Positions 53,039-63,135 are shown, numbered from the stretch's first letter. The stretch is 64,000 bases of DNA from Bacillus sp. REN3 (GCF_017912555.1 NZ_JAERSD010000004.1:116330-180329); one strand, 5' to 3'. Program-made: numbers and translations. Notes: generated by a model from the sequence alone, not told the origin.

Positions 53039-56000
53039 TTATTCATATATTGCCTTATCCCGTGTTTTCCCGAGCTGAAGGATTTCTGATTCGCTGAAAT
53101 GATCAAGAATATGTCGGTGGCAAGTGAAAATCAAGATCTGGTTGCCACTGAATTCCCTAAGCAACTCCATCATCCTGGCGGCTCTCTTGTGATCGAAGTT
53201 GACAAAGCTGTCATCGATGATCAGCGGCAGCGGATAACGGTCAAAATAAATGGCCGCCAATGCCAGCCTTATGGAGACATATACCTGCTCAGCTGTTGCC
53301 TGGCTCAGCTCATTCGCTTCGAACAATAGATGATCCTTACGTTCCACGAAAAAGCCAGCGCCGGCATCCTGGGGAATGACACGGATGTAATTTCCTTCCG
53401 TCAAGTGAGCCAGGAACCTCTCTGCTTCTGCCAGCATCTTTGGCATTCTTTCATTCTTATAGCGATCGATTGTCTTTGAGAGCAGGTCGCGCGCAACCGC
53501 GTATTTTGCCCACTCCTTCGCATCCTCTTCGAACTCATGCTTCAGCTGCCTATACTTATGAAGCAGTTCGCTAAAGATTCCTCCCGCCTCCAGAAGCTGC
53601 ATGCTGTGCTTGACATGAGCAAACTGGCCGAGTAGATCTGTCTGTTCCTTTTTATACTGATCGATCAAACCAGCTTTTTTATCGAGCTGGTCTTCCAGGG
53701 GTTCACCGTTCAGGATCGCCAGCTTATCTTCAGGGGTTATTCCCGCCCCTTCGAGCTGATGGCCTACATCTACCAATCTTGATGACCAATCCTTCTTTTG
53801 CCTGTTCTTTTGGGCATACATCCTGAATTGATCCTCGTCTGCTGCATCAGCCTGGGCGAACAGGTCTTGTTTTTCATTTGTCAGCATTTGCAGTTCTTTT
53901 TCAAGGATCGTGTATTCTTCATCCAATTCTTCAAGCTTTGCCATTAATCCCCTGTACCTTGCCTTGTCGGCGACCGCCTCCCTGATTTTCTTTTTCAACA
54001 ATGTCCCCGTCTCCCCCGGCGGCAGATCAGGATTTTGCAGGAATTGCCTTCCCAATTGGCTGAGTGACGTTTCGATTTCCGCCAATGTTTCCGATATGGC
54101 TCCAAGCCTGTCTGCTATTCTTTTCCGTTCGCGGAAAAGCTGTTTTTGCTTCTCAATCAATACATAGGCATCAAATACCTTTTTCGGACTTGAAGATCCC
54201 CTAAGGCCAAGCTTTTCAATCAATTCCTTCCTGTCTTTCCTGAGTTCCGAAACCTCGAATTCCCATTTTTCAAATTGCTGGATGACTTTTTCATACCGTA
54301 GATTTTGCTGCTGGATTTTAACTTTCAGTTCCCTGTGCTGCTGTCTCAGTTCATCGTCCTTTTGCAGCAAACTCTTGATTGTAAAAAGATCCCCATCAGG
54401 CTGTCTGCCAAGTTTTTCATTCAGCAGCCTTTCACGTTCGAGTAGCCTCGTAGTTCCTTCATCCCTGGTTTCTTTCTTTGAATCAGCGGAGGACTTGATA
54501 TAAATGGCGGAAATGGCCAGGATTCCAATCGCACCGGTAGTTGACAGCAGGAGCTGCCCATTCATGAAGCCCCAAATCACAAGAATCAAAAAGATGCTGC
54601 CAAGCAAAACAAGCTGGTAAAAATCTTTCTTCCTCTGCCTTTTTAATCTTATCTGCTCATTATTCACCATTGCCTTATAGGCAGCAATCTGTTCTCTTAC
54701 CTGATTCAATTCCGACTTGATTGATTCATGGTTCTCAGCTGCATCCAGTTCCCTGGACAACTGTATCCTTTTTTGCTCAGGCAGCCGCTCTTTTTCGAAA
54801 CTTGCCGCTTGCTTTTCCAATTCGACCAGAGCTGCCTTTTCTTCTTCGAAGGCAGCTTCAAGCTCAAGCTTCTTCTCGTCCAGCCGCTGCTGCCGCTGTT
54901 GGACATTTTCAGCCTTTTCCTTTATGAAAATGCTGGTGTTGACATCCTGGATTTTTTCCTCAGTCAATTCGGTATGTAAGCTGTCATTGATCTGGCTGAT
55001 TTCCTCTAATAATTCCTCAAGCTTCAAATCAAGCAAGTTTTTTTCCTGCACTAATTGTTCGTATATTGGCTGTTTTTCGATCCTTGCAGAAATTTCCGTT
55101 TCCATGTCAAGCAATGCAAAATCTGGCTTGCAACCCTCTGCTTCCTTCAGGAGGGATACTCTTTTATCCTCAATCCAGAGCATCCTTGCCCTGATCGGTT
55201 TGATCTGTTGCCCAATTTTCTCCAAACGGCTCAGTCCGTCCTCCGGAAAAATAAAAAGGCCGGTCTCTTCAAGTCTTTTTATCAATCTTGCTTCCTCGAT
55301 GACAAGATGTTCATTGCGCTTATAATCCCTGAGCCTGGCTGTCTCCATTTCCAGCTTCGCTATCTCTCCTTCGAGCTGGCCGATCCTGCTGTTGATTCTA
55401 TCCTTTTCAGCCTGGAACTGGGAGTAATGCTCATTTTGCTTCTCCGCGTTCTTGAGCGCAGCCTTTACTTCCTTCAGTTCCTTCAGCTTCTCGTTCAATA
55501 CTGGCTTTTTCCCGCTTGGCTTGAATCGCTGTTCCATTTCTTTCTGAAGGACGCCCTCCGCCTGTAAAAGCTTGTCCGTCCCTAATGTCCCTGCCGAAAA
55601 CAAGTATCTTCCCAGGTCTTCCCCCTTCATGGCCTGTACATTCTGGAGTCCATGGACATTGAAGGAAAATATCCCCTGGAAAATGCTTTTATCAATCCCT
55701 CCCAGGAGGTCCTTGAGCAGTTCTTCGCCTCCAATAGTTCCGTCCTGCATCGAAACGGTCACATCTCCGGCTGCCCTGCCTTTCACTCTTTCGATTACAA
55801 CAATGCCTTTTCCAGGAAAAAAGGCCTTTAATTTGCCTCCATACTTCGAATGATTTTTCGGTTCGTAACGCAGCTCTGAGCTGTGCTTTCCAGGAAAGCC
55901 AAACAGGATGCTGTGGATAAAGGACATGACCGTCGATTTTCCAGCTTCGTTTTCCCCATAAAAGACCTGCAAGCCACTCAAGGAGGAAATATGGTAATTT

Positions 56001-56044
56001 TCTAGTTTCCCATATCCGTAAACATGGATATCAATGATGTTCAT
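53039..56044 (-). CDS. yhaN: YhaN, SbcC/Rad50-like ATPase with a membrane hairpin
   Basis: A 1001-residue AAA-type ATPase resembling SbcC/Rad50. Walker A GENEAGKST lies at residues 30-38. The ABC signature-like region is ANELSQATAEQVYVSIRLAL, and Walker B is PLIIDDSFVNFDHKRAARM near the C-terminus. Between them two long coiled-coil arms (about 185-470 and 520-830) are separated by two hydrophobic segments (about 476-493 and 499-516) instead of a CxxC zinc hook. With YhaO it should form a DNA end-processing complex, possibly tethered to the membrane. ATG 56044 has AAAGGAGG 7 nt upstream. It is the second gene of yhaO-yhaN-yhaM; a LexA-box-like site lies upstream of the operon. Confidence 0.93.
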   Translation of the reverse strand: MNIIDIHVYGYGKLENYHISSLSGLQVFYGENEAGKSTVMSFIHSILFGFPGKHSSELRYEPKNHSKYGGKLKAFFPGKGIVVIERVKGRAAGDVTVSMQDGTIGGEELLKDLLGGIDKSIFQGIFSFNVHGLQNVQAMKGEDLGRYLFSAGTLGTDKLLQAEGVLQKEMEQRFKPSGKKPVLNEKLKELKEVKAALKNAEKQNEHYSQFQAEKDRINSRIGQLEGEIAKLEMETARLRDYKRNEHLVIEEARLIKRLEETGLFIFPEDGLSRLEKIGQQIKPIRARMLWIEDKRVSLLKEAEGCKPDFALLDMETEISARIEKQPIYEQLVQEKNLLDLKLEELLEEISQINDSLHTELTEEKIQDVNTSIFIKEKAENVQQRQQRLDEKKLELEAAFEEEKAALVELEKQAASFEKERLPEQKRIQLSRELDAAENHESIKSELNQVREQIAAYKAMVNNEQIRLKRQRKKDFYQLVLLGSIFLILVIWGFMNGQLLLSTTGAIGILAISAIYIKSSADSKKETRDEGTTRLLERERLLNEKLGRQPDGDLFTIKSLLQKDDELRQQHRELKVKIQQQNLRYEKVIQQFEKWEFEVSELRKDRKELIEKLGLRGSSSPKKVFDAYVLIEKQKQLFRERKRIADRLGAISETLAEIETSLSQLGRQFLQNPDLPPGETGTLLKKKIREAVADKARYRGLMAKLEELDEEYTILEKELQMLTNEKQDLFAQADAADEDQFRMYAQKNRQKKDWSSRLVDVGHQLEGAGITPEDKLAILNGEPLEDQLDKKAGLIDQYKKEQTDLLGQFAHVKHSMQLLEAGGIFSELLHKYRQLKHEFEEDAKEWAKYAVARDLLSKTIDRYKNERMPKMLAEAERFLAHLTEGNYIRVIPQDAGAGFFVERKDHLLFEANELSQATAEQVYVSIRLALAAIYFDRYPLPLIIDDSFVNFDHKRAARMMELLREFSGNQILIFTCHRHILDHFSESEILQLGKTRDKAIYE

Positions 56045-56061
56045 GCCGGAACCTCCTTTCC

Positions 56062-57288
56062 TCAATTTTTCAGCAGCAGCTTAAGCAGGAGCTGCTCGGC
56101 CTCATCCAAAAGCTCGTGTTTTTCGTTTTCCGTCGGTCCGGAAAGATGCCTCCTAGCCTGATGGTGGCGGAATAAAGTAGAAATCGCTTCATCGAGGTCA
56201 TTATATTGGTCGATGGTGTTGAACAGTTCCTGATAAAAGTCACTTTGCCGGATCAATTCGGCTCGGTTCACCGTGACAGTTTCTACGTATGACAGACGGT
56301 ATGTCCAAACGAAGGATTCTTCATCCTTTTCATCCTCCTGCAGCAGTTCGAGCAGCTCACCGTTATCGATTTTTTCTTTTACATCAAGGAGTTCGGTCCC
56401 CATGCCGTCTATCCGGATCGATAACAGCGCCCCTTTTGATTCTCTCCTTTTCTTCTCTACTGCAATCCGGCAACTTTCATAAATATCATTGAAACTTCCT
56501 GCTCCTGTACCGTCTATAACCGTTTCCTCCCAGGTAACCGCAGCTGTTTCGAAAAACTTCAGTGCCGCTCCGGCCTCGGTCAGGTCAACTATATACGCCC
56601 CTTTTTTCCCCTGCTCTTTCCGGTTGCGTCCCTGTGTGTTTCCCGGATAGACAACTGGAGGCTGCTCGTTCAGGATCGCTGCCTTGTGGATATGGCCAAG
56701 TGCCCAGTAGTCGTATCCCTTTTCCAGCAATTCCGTTAGCCGGAACGGCGCATACCTACCGTGATCGCTGCTCTCTTCTTCCATATGTCCATGGAGCAAA
56801 CCAATATGGAAATCTGAGCCCTCTTTCAAGTCATATTTCTCGATCCATCTCTCGGTGACATGCCGATCAGGGTAACTGAACCCATATAAATGGACAATGG
56901 TACCATCCTCTTTTTCAAACACTGCAGTGGCAAGCTCGGCCTTGAAAAAATGAACATTTCCAGGAAAGTCGAGGCCAACCCGGTGTCCTCCAAGATAATC
57001 ATGGTTGCCATGGATCACAAACACTTTGATGCCCACATCATCTAGCCGGGACATTTCATTTCGAAACGCGGCCTGGGCCCGAATGCTCCTGTCTTCCCCA
57101 TCATAGAGATCACCAGCAATCACGACAAAGTCAACACCATGGCTGATGGCGGCATCTGTCATGTTCCTCAACGCCTGGAAGGTGCTTTCCTGCAATTTTT
57201 CAAAAATCCGTTTTGGCAAATGCCTGAGACCGACCATGGGACTGTCAAGGTGAAGGTCCGCTGTATGTAAAAATCTCACCTGTTTCAT
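56062..57288 (-). CDS. yhaO: YhaO, SbcD/Mre11-like DNA repair exonuclease
   Basis: A 408-residue calcineurin-fold nuclease. All metal-ligand motifs are present: HTADLHLDSP, VIAGDLYDGED, VIHGNHDYLGG, LLHGHMEE and LGHIHKAA. It is the Mre11-like partner of the YhaN ATPase. ATG 57288 follows GAAAGGAA by 8 nt. It is the first gene of the operon; the LexA-box-like site at 57339-57352 lies about 50 bp upstream. In B. subtilis yhaONM is reported LexA-regulated. Confidence 0.94.
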   Translation of the reverse strand: MKQVRFLHTADLHLDSPMVGLRHLPKRIFEKLQESTFQALRNMTDAAISHGVDFVVIAGDLYDGEDRSIRAQAAFRNEMSRLDDVGIKVFVIHGNHDYLGGHRVGLDFPGNVHFFKAELATAVFEKEDGTIVHLYGFSYPDRHVTERWIEKYDLKEGSDFHIGLLHGHMEEESSDHGRYAPFRLTELLEKGYDYWALGHIHKAAILNEQPPVVYPGNTQGRNRKEQGKKGAYIVDLTEAGAALKFFETAAVTWEETVIDGTGAGSFNDIYESCRIAVEKKRRESKGALLSIRIDGMGTELLDVKEKIDNGELLELLQEDEKDEESFVWTYRLSYVETVTVNRAELIRQSDFYQELFNTIDQYNDLDEAISTLFRHHQARRHLSGPTENEKHELLDEAEQLLLKLLLKN

Positions 57289-57338
57289 AAGGAAATTCCT
57301 TTCGTTCTATTTTCCTTTATTTTATCATCTAAAAAATA

Positions 57339-57352
57339 CGAATGCACGTTCT
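57339..57352. promoter_or_regulatory. LexA-box-like site upstream of yhaO
   Basis: CGAATGCACGTTCT matches 12 of 14 positions of CGAACRNRYGTTYG (differs at position 5 and at the last base). It lies about 50 bp before the yhaO start in the expected promoter region. Confidence 0.6.
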
Positions 57353-57366
57353 TAAGTGAAGCATGC

Positions 57367-57393
57367 AAAAGAGGTGCGGAGTGCACCTCTTTT
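57367..57393 (-). terminator. Terminator of the 57462-61574 gene
   Basis: AAAAGAGGTGC (57367-57377) pairs with GCACCTCTTTT (57383-57393). It lies about 70 bp past the stop; T tracts on both sides. Confidence 0.8.
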
Positions 57394-57461
57394 ATTGATG
57401 GTATTTTGAGTTTTCCGCCTTTAAGCCATTTGGCTGGTTGCAAAGGTCTGATTGCCTTAAT

Positions 57462-60400
57462 TCATTCTTCTTCCAAATCATATTCTTTATTGATGACTGT
57501 AAATTCATCAATTATTTCTCCATCTGATGTTACAGTCGTGAAGGTGATTCGATCTTTATCTACTTTAGCACGCATAGAGATGGCGATTTTCTCCATGTTG
57601 ACGTATTCGAATTTCTCGTCAGCTACCGCGTCATAGTGTTTTTTGCCCGTTGTACCGGCTACTACATAGACGGTTCCGTTCGCATTCTCCTCCCCTGCCT
57701 TCAGCTTTTTCGTCCTGCCATAGGAATGGTCATGTCCCGAGAAGACAATATCGATTCCTAACTCATCGACAACTGGGGGAAGCTTTTCCTTCATGATCTC
57801 GTTTCCGCCAAACGGATTCGTGAAATATGGCGGTTTATGTGTCACGAGGATTTTCCATGGTTTATCCGAGTTTTTGACATCCTGTTTCAGCCATTCCAGC
57901 TGTTGTTCCAGGATTTTTTCCTCACTTGAAAATCCTAACACGCTGATATGCATATTGTTGTAATCAACGGAGTATGTTCCTCCTTTATCTGCATCAGGAC
58001 CATTTCCCGGTGAGTTGAAAATGGCTTTTGCCAGACTTCCATCCGGATCTCCCATGTATTCATGGTTACCCAAAGTTCCTAAGAAATCAGTTGACTGAAT
58101 CTTATCGTACCGGCTAAGGTTAGCCAATGTGTCATTCCATTGCCCGAACTTGGATGATTCATCAATCAGGTCTCCAACATGGATCATGAACGAAAGATCT
58201 TTTTTATTCAGATCTCCTAGGATTTTATTAAAATCACTCAAGTCTGATGGCGATTGAGTATCTCCAAGTACCGCGAATTCAAAGTTTTGCTTTCTTTGCC
58301 GCGTTGTGAATTCATCAAGTTCCGACCAATGATCCCCGTCACCGACACGATATACATAGGTTGTATTCTGTTGCAGTTTTTGAAGCTTCACTTCATTTAT
58401 CCTGATAATCCCATTTTTCTTGATATCCTGCTCTCCCGAGAATACATGGCTGCTCGTGGTGCCAGAAACCGTTACAAAAGCGGCTTCGCCCTTTCTGTCG
58501 TAGTCCTGCTTTCTGGCAAATTGAATGACAGTTGCTTCTTTGGCTAATGGACTGGACATCCAGGTAAAAGCTTTTTCCTTGTAGGAATCCCCTGTCGGAG
58601 TGGATATAAGATTTTTAATTTCATTGGCACTTGCCAGCGGAGGATACGTTTGTGTGTTCCATTTGAACGAATACTTTCCATCTTTTACTGCATAAATGGC
58701 TACCTTCTTTATTTCATCTGTTATTGATTCAATCTCCAGCTTTCCATGCTCGTCTGTTTTCCCTAATAACAGTGGTTCCTTTTTTCCATCCACACTCGCA
58801 TAAACTTCAACATCTTCTTCTGCTTCGTTGTTGTGGTTATGAACTGTCAAGTTAATCGGCTTTCCTATCAGGATCGGATTTCCCTTGACAGTATAAGCAC
58901 CTGCAACGCCGAGGCTGGCGGGTTCCATAGAATAGGTGGAGACAAAGTTGTCCTCTTTAGGAGTTTGGTAGTTTAACTGGGCTTCTAAGATTTCATAGGT
59001 TAACTTTGTACCTTCCTTAATTGATGCAGGAATTCTTATTTTGATCGACGCAGCATCGACAGTTGCAGCTGTGTCACCGCTTTTTATAATATCCAATGTA
59101 AGGATGCCTGTTTCTGCATCATAGCTTGATGTACTGTTTTTAAATGCTTCCCCAAACTGGACATCTTCAACTGGGAAGTTCTTATCTATTTGCAGTTTGA
59201 TAGAGGAGCCAGAAAAATCATGAGTATTAGCAGCCCTGACCGATAAGTTGAAGGCATCACCGAGAAGTGCCATCTCTTGATTCCTTGCCAAATCTACCTT
59301 AGCCGAGCCTGTCTCTACAGTGAAATAAACCGTTTTGATCGCCTGGTTTCCAAATTTATCGGGAACCATTAACGTGACTTTGTGGGTGCCATCAGCCCAT
59401 TTCAATCCGGTTAAAGAGATGCTTCCATCCATGTCATAGGAGAAATGCCCTTCGGCTTCTGAATAATTTTTCCCATCAACAAAGACATTGATTTTCTCCC
59501 AGTCGATTCCTGTTTTAAAAGGATCATTCACGTATTCATTGACTTCGGCCCGGATGTTGACCGCACTTGTTGTAAAATTCTTGCCTTCCACATTTATGGA
59601 CTGTATCTCAGGGGGATACAGATCATCCATTTTTTCACCATATACGGCGCGGATATTATCAACATAGATAGAACCCTTGGTCATTGGGCCAGTGATTCCT
59701 GATTTCGTTGACATTAATCTTATGGTCTGAGTTCCTGATAATTTGAAAGGGCCGGTAAAAGAAGCCGGGATTTCCGCCTCGACGTACTTCCAGCCGGTCC
59801 AATCAATCCCCGGTTTCTCATTCGTCAGGTTAATTGTCTGATTCTTGTTATTCCCGTCAACGATAAGCATCCTCAGCCAATAGCCCTGGGCTTCTGGCGT
59901 CGCATACACCCACATTCCAATACCAGTCGGGTTATCGCTGATTGCCGTGTGCTCACCTGGACCGGCATAAACGCCAAGAGTTGTTCCCACGGGAGAATTA
60001 GTGAAATCAAAATCCATTTTTAAAGACTGACTGCCGAAGCGAACAGGTGAAGGGTATTTAGAGATTCCTAAAACGCCTTTTTCCCCCCGGTTCGCCGTGG
60101 AGGTTTTCCAGTTGCCAAGCCCTGACTCAAAGTCAAAAATGACCTCAGGAAGTTTCCCAACCGAAACCTTAATCTGAGCAGAAATTTCCGTTCCTTTTAG
60201 ATGGGCTGTAATCATTCCAGTTACATTTTTATCACCTGTGTGCAGTACACCTGCTTCATCGATCGTCCCCATTCCTTCAGGGATGTCAAACTCGATGTCA
60301 TTCAGGTTCCAATCAACTTCCCGTTTTTGATACTTTGTGATTAATCCGAGATTCACTTCACTGTTTCTGGCTGCAGTCAACTCCGCAGAAGAAAACGACA

Positions 60401-61574
60401 TTTCATCGGGCTTTGCAATTTCGATGATACTTTTTCCAACTTCTTTCCCTTCATGCTTTAACAGGACATGGAACTGGCCTGTCTTGCCATTCGAAACAAA
60501 TGTTCCGTTTTCCATGATTGTGCCAACAGAAGGATCCGAAAGTTCCCAGGTTAAGCCTGTTTCAGGCAGGGGCGCGGATGCCATTGACTTATCTCTTCCC
60601 TTTGCTGTGAACGAAATAATTGAACCCGGAGTAAACGATTTGTCGTATGGTTCGATATGGGCCGTATTAAAAATATGGTCTGAAGGTTCTGTCGTAACAA
60701 CCAGCCAGGAATTTGCTACACTTCTTTCCACCCGATCGGAAGGCTTGTTGTCGACCTCAAGCTCATCTCCGCCCAATTGGCGAGTAGTAAAGGTCGATGA
60801 ACCGCCTCCGTCCAGATTCAACGCACTCACCGCTCCCATGTCAATCATGAGCTGGGCGAGGTCCGGCATGGAGATTCCAGCTGAATAAGGTTCCTGCCTT
60901 CCGTCGATCACGGCAAAAAATACATTGCCATCCTCCTTGATTCCAACTGCTGTCCGCGGCTCCCTATCAGCGCCAGTCTGGGGTGTTTGATAGATTTGTC
61001 CGTTTTTCACGAGAATGGCGTTTCCGCCAAGTGCTTCCTTAACCTCATCCTTAATAGATTCAAAATCTGCAGCCGTCCCTATGACTGCCTCACCAGTCTT
61101 TTTTATCGCAAAGAACTTTTGGGAAGAAGCAGACGTATTTTTTATTGCCTGGCCATCTTTATAAACATAACCAAGTGGTTCTCCAGTCGCCATATTATAG
61201 AAATCTGCATTGACCGCCGCTACTACTTTATGATTTTCACCGTTCGCTTTACTCGCCTGCTGTCTGACTGGCTGGAGTCCGAAGGCTGGTCCATCATTAG
61301 GTGTACCTGCCTCAATCGTGACACTTGGATTCTGCAAATCAACATCAACCACAAAACTTTCAATCTTTTTTCCATCCTTGCCCTCAAAACTATAGTGGTG
61401 TTCCTTCACACCGGGAGCCAGATCTGCCCGATAATGATTAATGGGGGTTTGGACAACTGAGGATTGTAAATCAAAACTCCCAAGTGCAGATGTCAAACTT
61501 GGGAAAATCATGCTGCTCGCCAAAGTAAATGTCAGGATAATAGGCCCAAGCTTCTTTTTCCAGTTCTTCTTCAT
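57462..61574 (-). CDS. Secreted multidomain phosphodiester glycosidase-metallophosphatase
   Basis: A 1370-residue secreted protein. Residues 1-31 form a signal peptide (basic head, hydrophobic core, SLTSALG). About 55-300 is a NAGPA-type phosphodiester glycosidase domain, with AVNADFYNMATGEPLG and, at 252-260, LNLDGGGSS. About 300-470 is Big-like. About 480-655 resembles a carbohydrate-binding beta-sandwich (FDFESGLGNWKTS). About 750-900 is cohesin-like. About 990-1095 is the purple-acid-phosphatase N-terminal beta-sandwich. About 1098-1340 is a calcineurin-like phosphatase with GDTQSP, HVGDLID, GNHEY, THKPPYF and GHDHSYGR. It probably acts on phosphodiester-linked sugar polymers at the cell surface. 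The plan resembles B. subtilis YvnB as I recall it. Monocistronic, no sortase motif. Confidence 0.85.
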   Translation of the reverse strand: MKKNWKKKLGPIILTFTLASSMIFPSLTSALGSFDLQSSVVQTPINHYRADLAPGVKEHHYSFEGKDGKKIESFVVDVDLQNPSVTIEAGTPNDGPAFGLQPVRQQASKANGENHKVVAAVNADFYNMATGEPLGYVYKDGQAIKNTSASSQKFFAIKKTGEAVIGTAADFESIKDEVKEALGGNAILVKNGQIYQTPQTGADREPRTAVGIKEDGNVFFAVIDGRQEPYSAGISMPDLAQLMIDMGAVSALNLDGGGSSTFTTRQLGGDELEVDNKPSDRVERSVANSWLVVTTEPSDHIFNTAHIEPYDKSFTPGSIISFTAKGRDKSMASAPLPETGLTWELSDPSVGTIMENGTFVSNGKTGQFHVLLKHEGKEVGKSIIEIAKPDEMSFSSAELTAARNSEVNLGLITKYQKREVDWNLNDIEFDIPEGMGTIDEAGVLHTGDKNVTGMITAHLKGTEISAQIKVSVGKLPEVIFDFESGLGNWKTSTANRGEKGVLGISKYPSPVRFGSQSLKMDFDFTNSPVGTTLGVYAGPGEHTAISDNPTGIGMWVYATPEAQGYWLRMLIVDGNNKNQTINLTNEKPGIDWTGWKYVEAEIPASFTGPFKLSGTQTIRLMSTKSGITGPMTKGSIYVDNIRAVYGEKMDDLYPPEIQSINVEGKNFTTSAVNIRAEVNEYVNDPFKTGIDWEKINVFVDGKNYSEAEGHFSYDMDGSISLTGLKWADGTHKVTLMVPDKFGNQAIKTVYFTVETGSAKVDLARNQEMALLGDAFNLSVRAANTHDFSGSSIKLQIDKNFPVEDVQFGEAFKNSTSSYDAETGILTLDIIKSGDTAATVDAASIKIRIPASIKEGTKLTYEILEAQLNYQTPKEDNFVSTYSMEPASLGVAGAYTVKGNPILIGKPINLTVHNHNNEAEEDVEVYASVDGKKEPLLLGKTDEHGKLEIESITDEIKKVAIYAVKDGKYSFKWNTQTYPPLASANEIKNLISTPTGDSYKEKAFTWMSSPLAKEATVIQFARKQDYDRKGEAAFVTVSGTTSSHVFSGEQDIKKNGIIRINEVKLQKLQQNTTYVYRVGDGDHWSELDEFTTRQRKQNFEFAVLGDTQSPSDLSDFNKILGDLNKKDLSFMIHVGDLIDESSKFGQWNDTLANLSRYDKIQSTDFLGTLGNHEYMGDPDGSLAKAIFNSPGNGPDADKGGTYSVDYNNMHISVLGFSSEEKILEQQLEWLKQDVKNSDKPWKILVTHKPPYFTNPFGGNEIMKEKLPPVVDELGIDIVFSGHDHSYGRTKKLKAGEENANGTVYVVAGTTGKKHYDAVADEKFEYVNMEKIAISMRAKVDKDRITFTTVTSDGEIIDEFTVINKEYDLEEE

Positions 61575-62065
61575 TGTACTCCTCCTAGTAAATTTTTATT
61601 AACTATGTATTTAATCTGCTGTATTCATGATAGTCCAAGACTATTAAACTAGTATTAATTTTATATTAAGGAATTAACCAAGCAGGCAAAGTGAGAAAAT
61701 GCCCAGGTGCAGGTTGGGAAAATATGGGGCAAACATATTCCTGAAGTTAGCGGGGAAATTCAATTAGGAAGGCACAAGCGCCTTGATCAGTTACAGCAGG
61801 CGGAAGTCGAACATGAAAAAGGCAAGTCCTTTTGCCAGGCACCTGCCAGCATACTTCCTTTCTGCTTCCGCATCGCCGTGAATACTGGGGGCTCTCATAT
61901 AAATCTTCAGCGGCTGGCAGATAAACGAGCTACTCGAAGCTGACGCTTCCGCCAAGATACTAAACGAAGTCAATCAATGGATGGAAACTGGCAAGGTGCT
62001 GGCCGGACATTTATCGCCCTACCAAATAAAAAGGCTGCAAACCCATAAGGATTCACAGCCTTGTC
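61575..62065. other. Gap upstream of the secreted protein, with a repeat fragment
   Basis: No gene recognised in about 490 bp. GGCACAAGCGCCTTGATCAG (61771-61790) resembles the start of the dispersed element at 9538. No promoter was chosen with confidence for the divergent neighbourhood. Confidence 0.4.
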
Positions 62066-62770
62066 TCAGGAAAGCGATCCCAAATAGATCGTTTCCAATT
62101 CTTTTTCCTGGATTGCACCACCGCCAAGGTAAACATGGTAAGCCTTCGCCTTAGGCCTCGAGCTTACCGCTTTGTGCAATTCAGTGCCGAGGAAATGGAG
62201 CGCTGCACCATCATCTACAGCAAACCCGCCGCCTACCTGGCCTGAAAAAGTGAATCTTTTGTAGGCCGGCCTGCGGTTAGCTTCTCCGTCATAATGCGGA
62301 CAATTGCTTCCCTTTAAAAAACCCAGGCTTTTGATTGGTTCAAGCCCATCTCCGTAAGAATCCGTAATCCCTTCTTCAAACCAGCAAATCGAGCCGGCAC
62401 TGATTCCAGCCATCACGATCCCCTTCTCCCATGCATTTGCTAGAATTCGATCAAGCCCCCATTCCTTCCAAAGTGCCAGCAGATTCTTTGTGTTCCCGCC
62501 GCCAACGTAAATTATATCCTTGTCCAATACATAATCCTCCAGGTCCCTGGTCGGAGGGCTAAAGAGTGACAGATGGGATGGAAGGCAGGAATGATGCCCA
62601 AAGCTTTGATAAAAACGTGAGATATAACCCTCCGAATCACCGCTTGCAGTCGGGACAAAACATACCTTAGGCTGCATTTTCCCTGCTTGTTCCAGGATAT
62701 ACGAATCCAGTAAGTGGTTCTCTGGTTCCATCGAAAACCCTCCGCCCCCAAGGGCAATAATCTGGCGCAT
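62066..62770 (-). CDS. Peptidase S51 (dipeptidase E-like)
   Basis: A 234-residue S51 peptidase of the class I glutamine-amidotransferase-like fold. The N-terminus RQIIALGGGGFSM, the middle IIYVGGGNTKNLL and the nucleophile elbow MAGISAGSICWF with its Ser are typical. Family members hydrolyse Asp-X dipeptides or related acyl-peptides; specificity is not readable. ATG 62770 (MRQIIALGG) follows GGAAGGTG; an open frame to 62986 upstream lacks an RBS and family resemblance. Monocistronic. Confidence 0.85.
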   Translation of the reverse strand: MRQIIALGGGGFSMEPENHLLDSYILEQAGKMQPKVCFVPTASGDSEGYISRFYQSFGHHSCLPSHLSLFSPPTRDLEDYVLDKDIIYVGGGNTKNLLALWKEWGLDRILANAWEKGIVMAGISAGSICWFEEGITDSYGDGLEPIKSLGFLKGSNCPHYDGEANRRPAYKRFTFSGQVGGGFAVDDGAALHFLGTELHKAVSSRPKAKAYHVYLGGGAIQEKELETIYLGSLS

Positions 62771-63105
62771 AGCTAACACACCTTCCAATCTCTTATTCCT
62801 GAATTCCATATTATCACAAACAAATAGAAAGACTGTGTCGTAAACAATGCATTCCATAACCAATGGATGATTCCCTCTCCTGGTTACCCGTTTTCGTGCA
62901 GGCGTGCCGCATGCCAACATGTAACGCAGCCCCCTCAGGTGCCGCTGTCGCGCTTGCAACTGGATTTTCTCCTGTGGACTGATCAACGAATGGAGTTCGG
63001 CAGCCCTTTTTAGGAGTCTTCCCCCGTCTGTTATACTCGGTTTTCACCAAATGATTTGTTCGCGTTCATTTGAAAAGTAATTATCTTTTTGAAGTAGGGG
63101 AAAAG
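62771..63105. other. Gap upstream of the S51 peptidase
   Basis: About 330 bp with no recognisable gene; the open frames here have no RBS. Confidence 0.45.
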
Positions 63106-63135
63106 CAGAAAAAAACAGCAGCCATGCGGCTGCTG
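63106..63135 (-). terminator. Terminator of yhaP
   Basis: CAGCAGCC (63116-63123) pairs with GGCTGCTG (63128-63135). On the minus strand it is followed by a T tract (63115 down to 63109). It lies 11 nt past the stop at 63147. Confidence 0.85.

Noticed and set aside
62771-62986. N-terminal extension of the S51 peptidase
   Set aside because: Family members begin at MRQIIALGG; no RBS further upstream.
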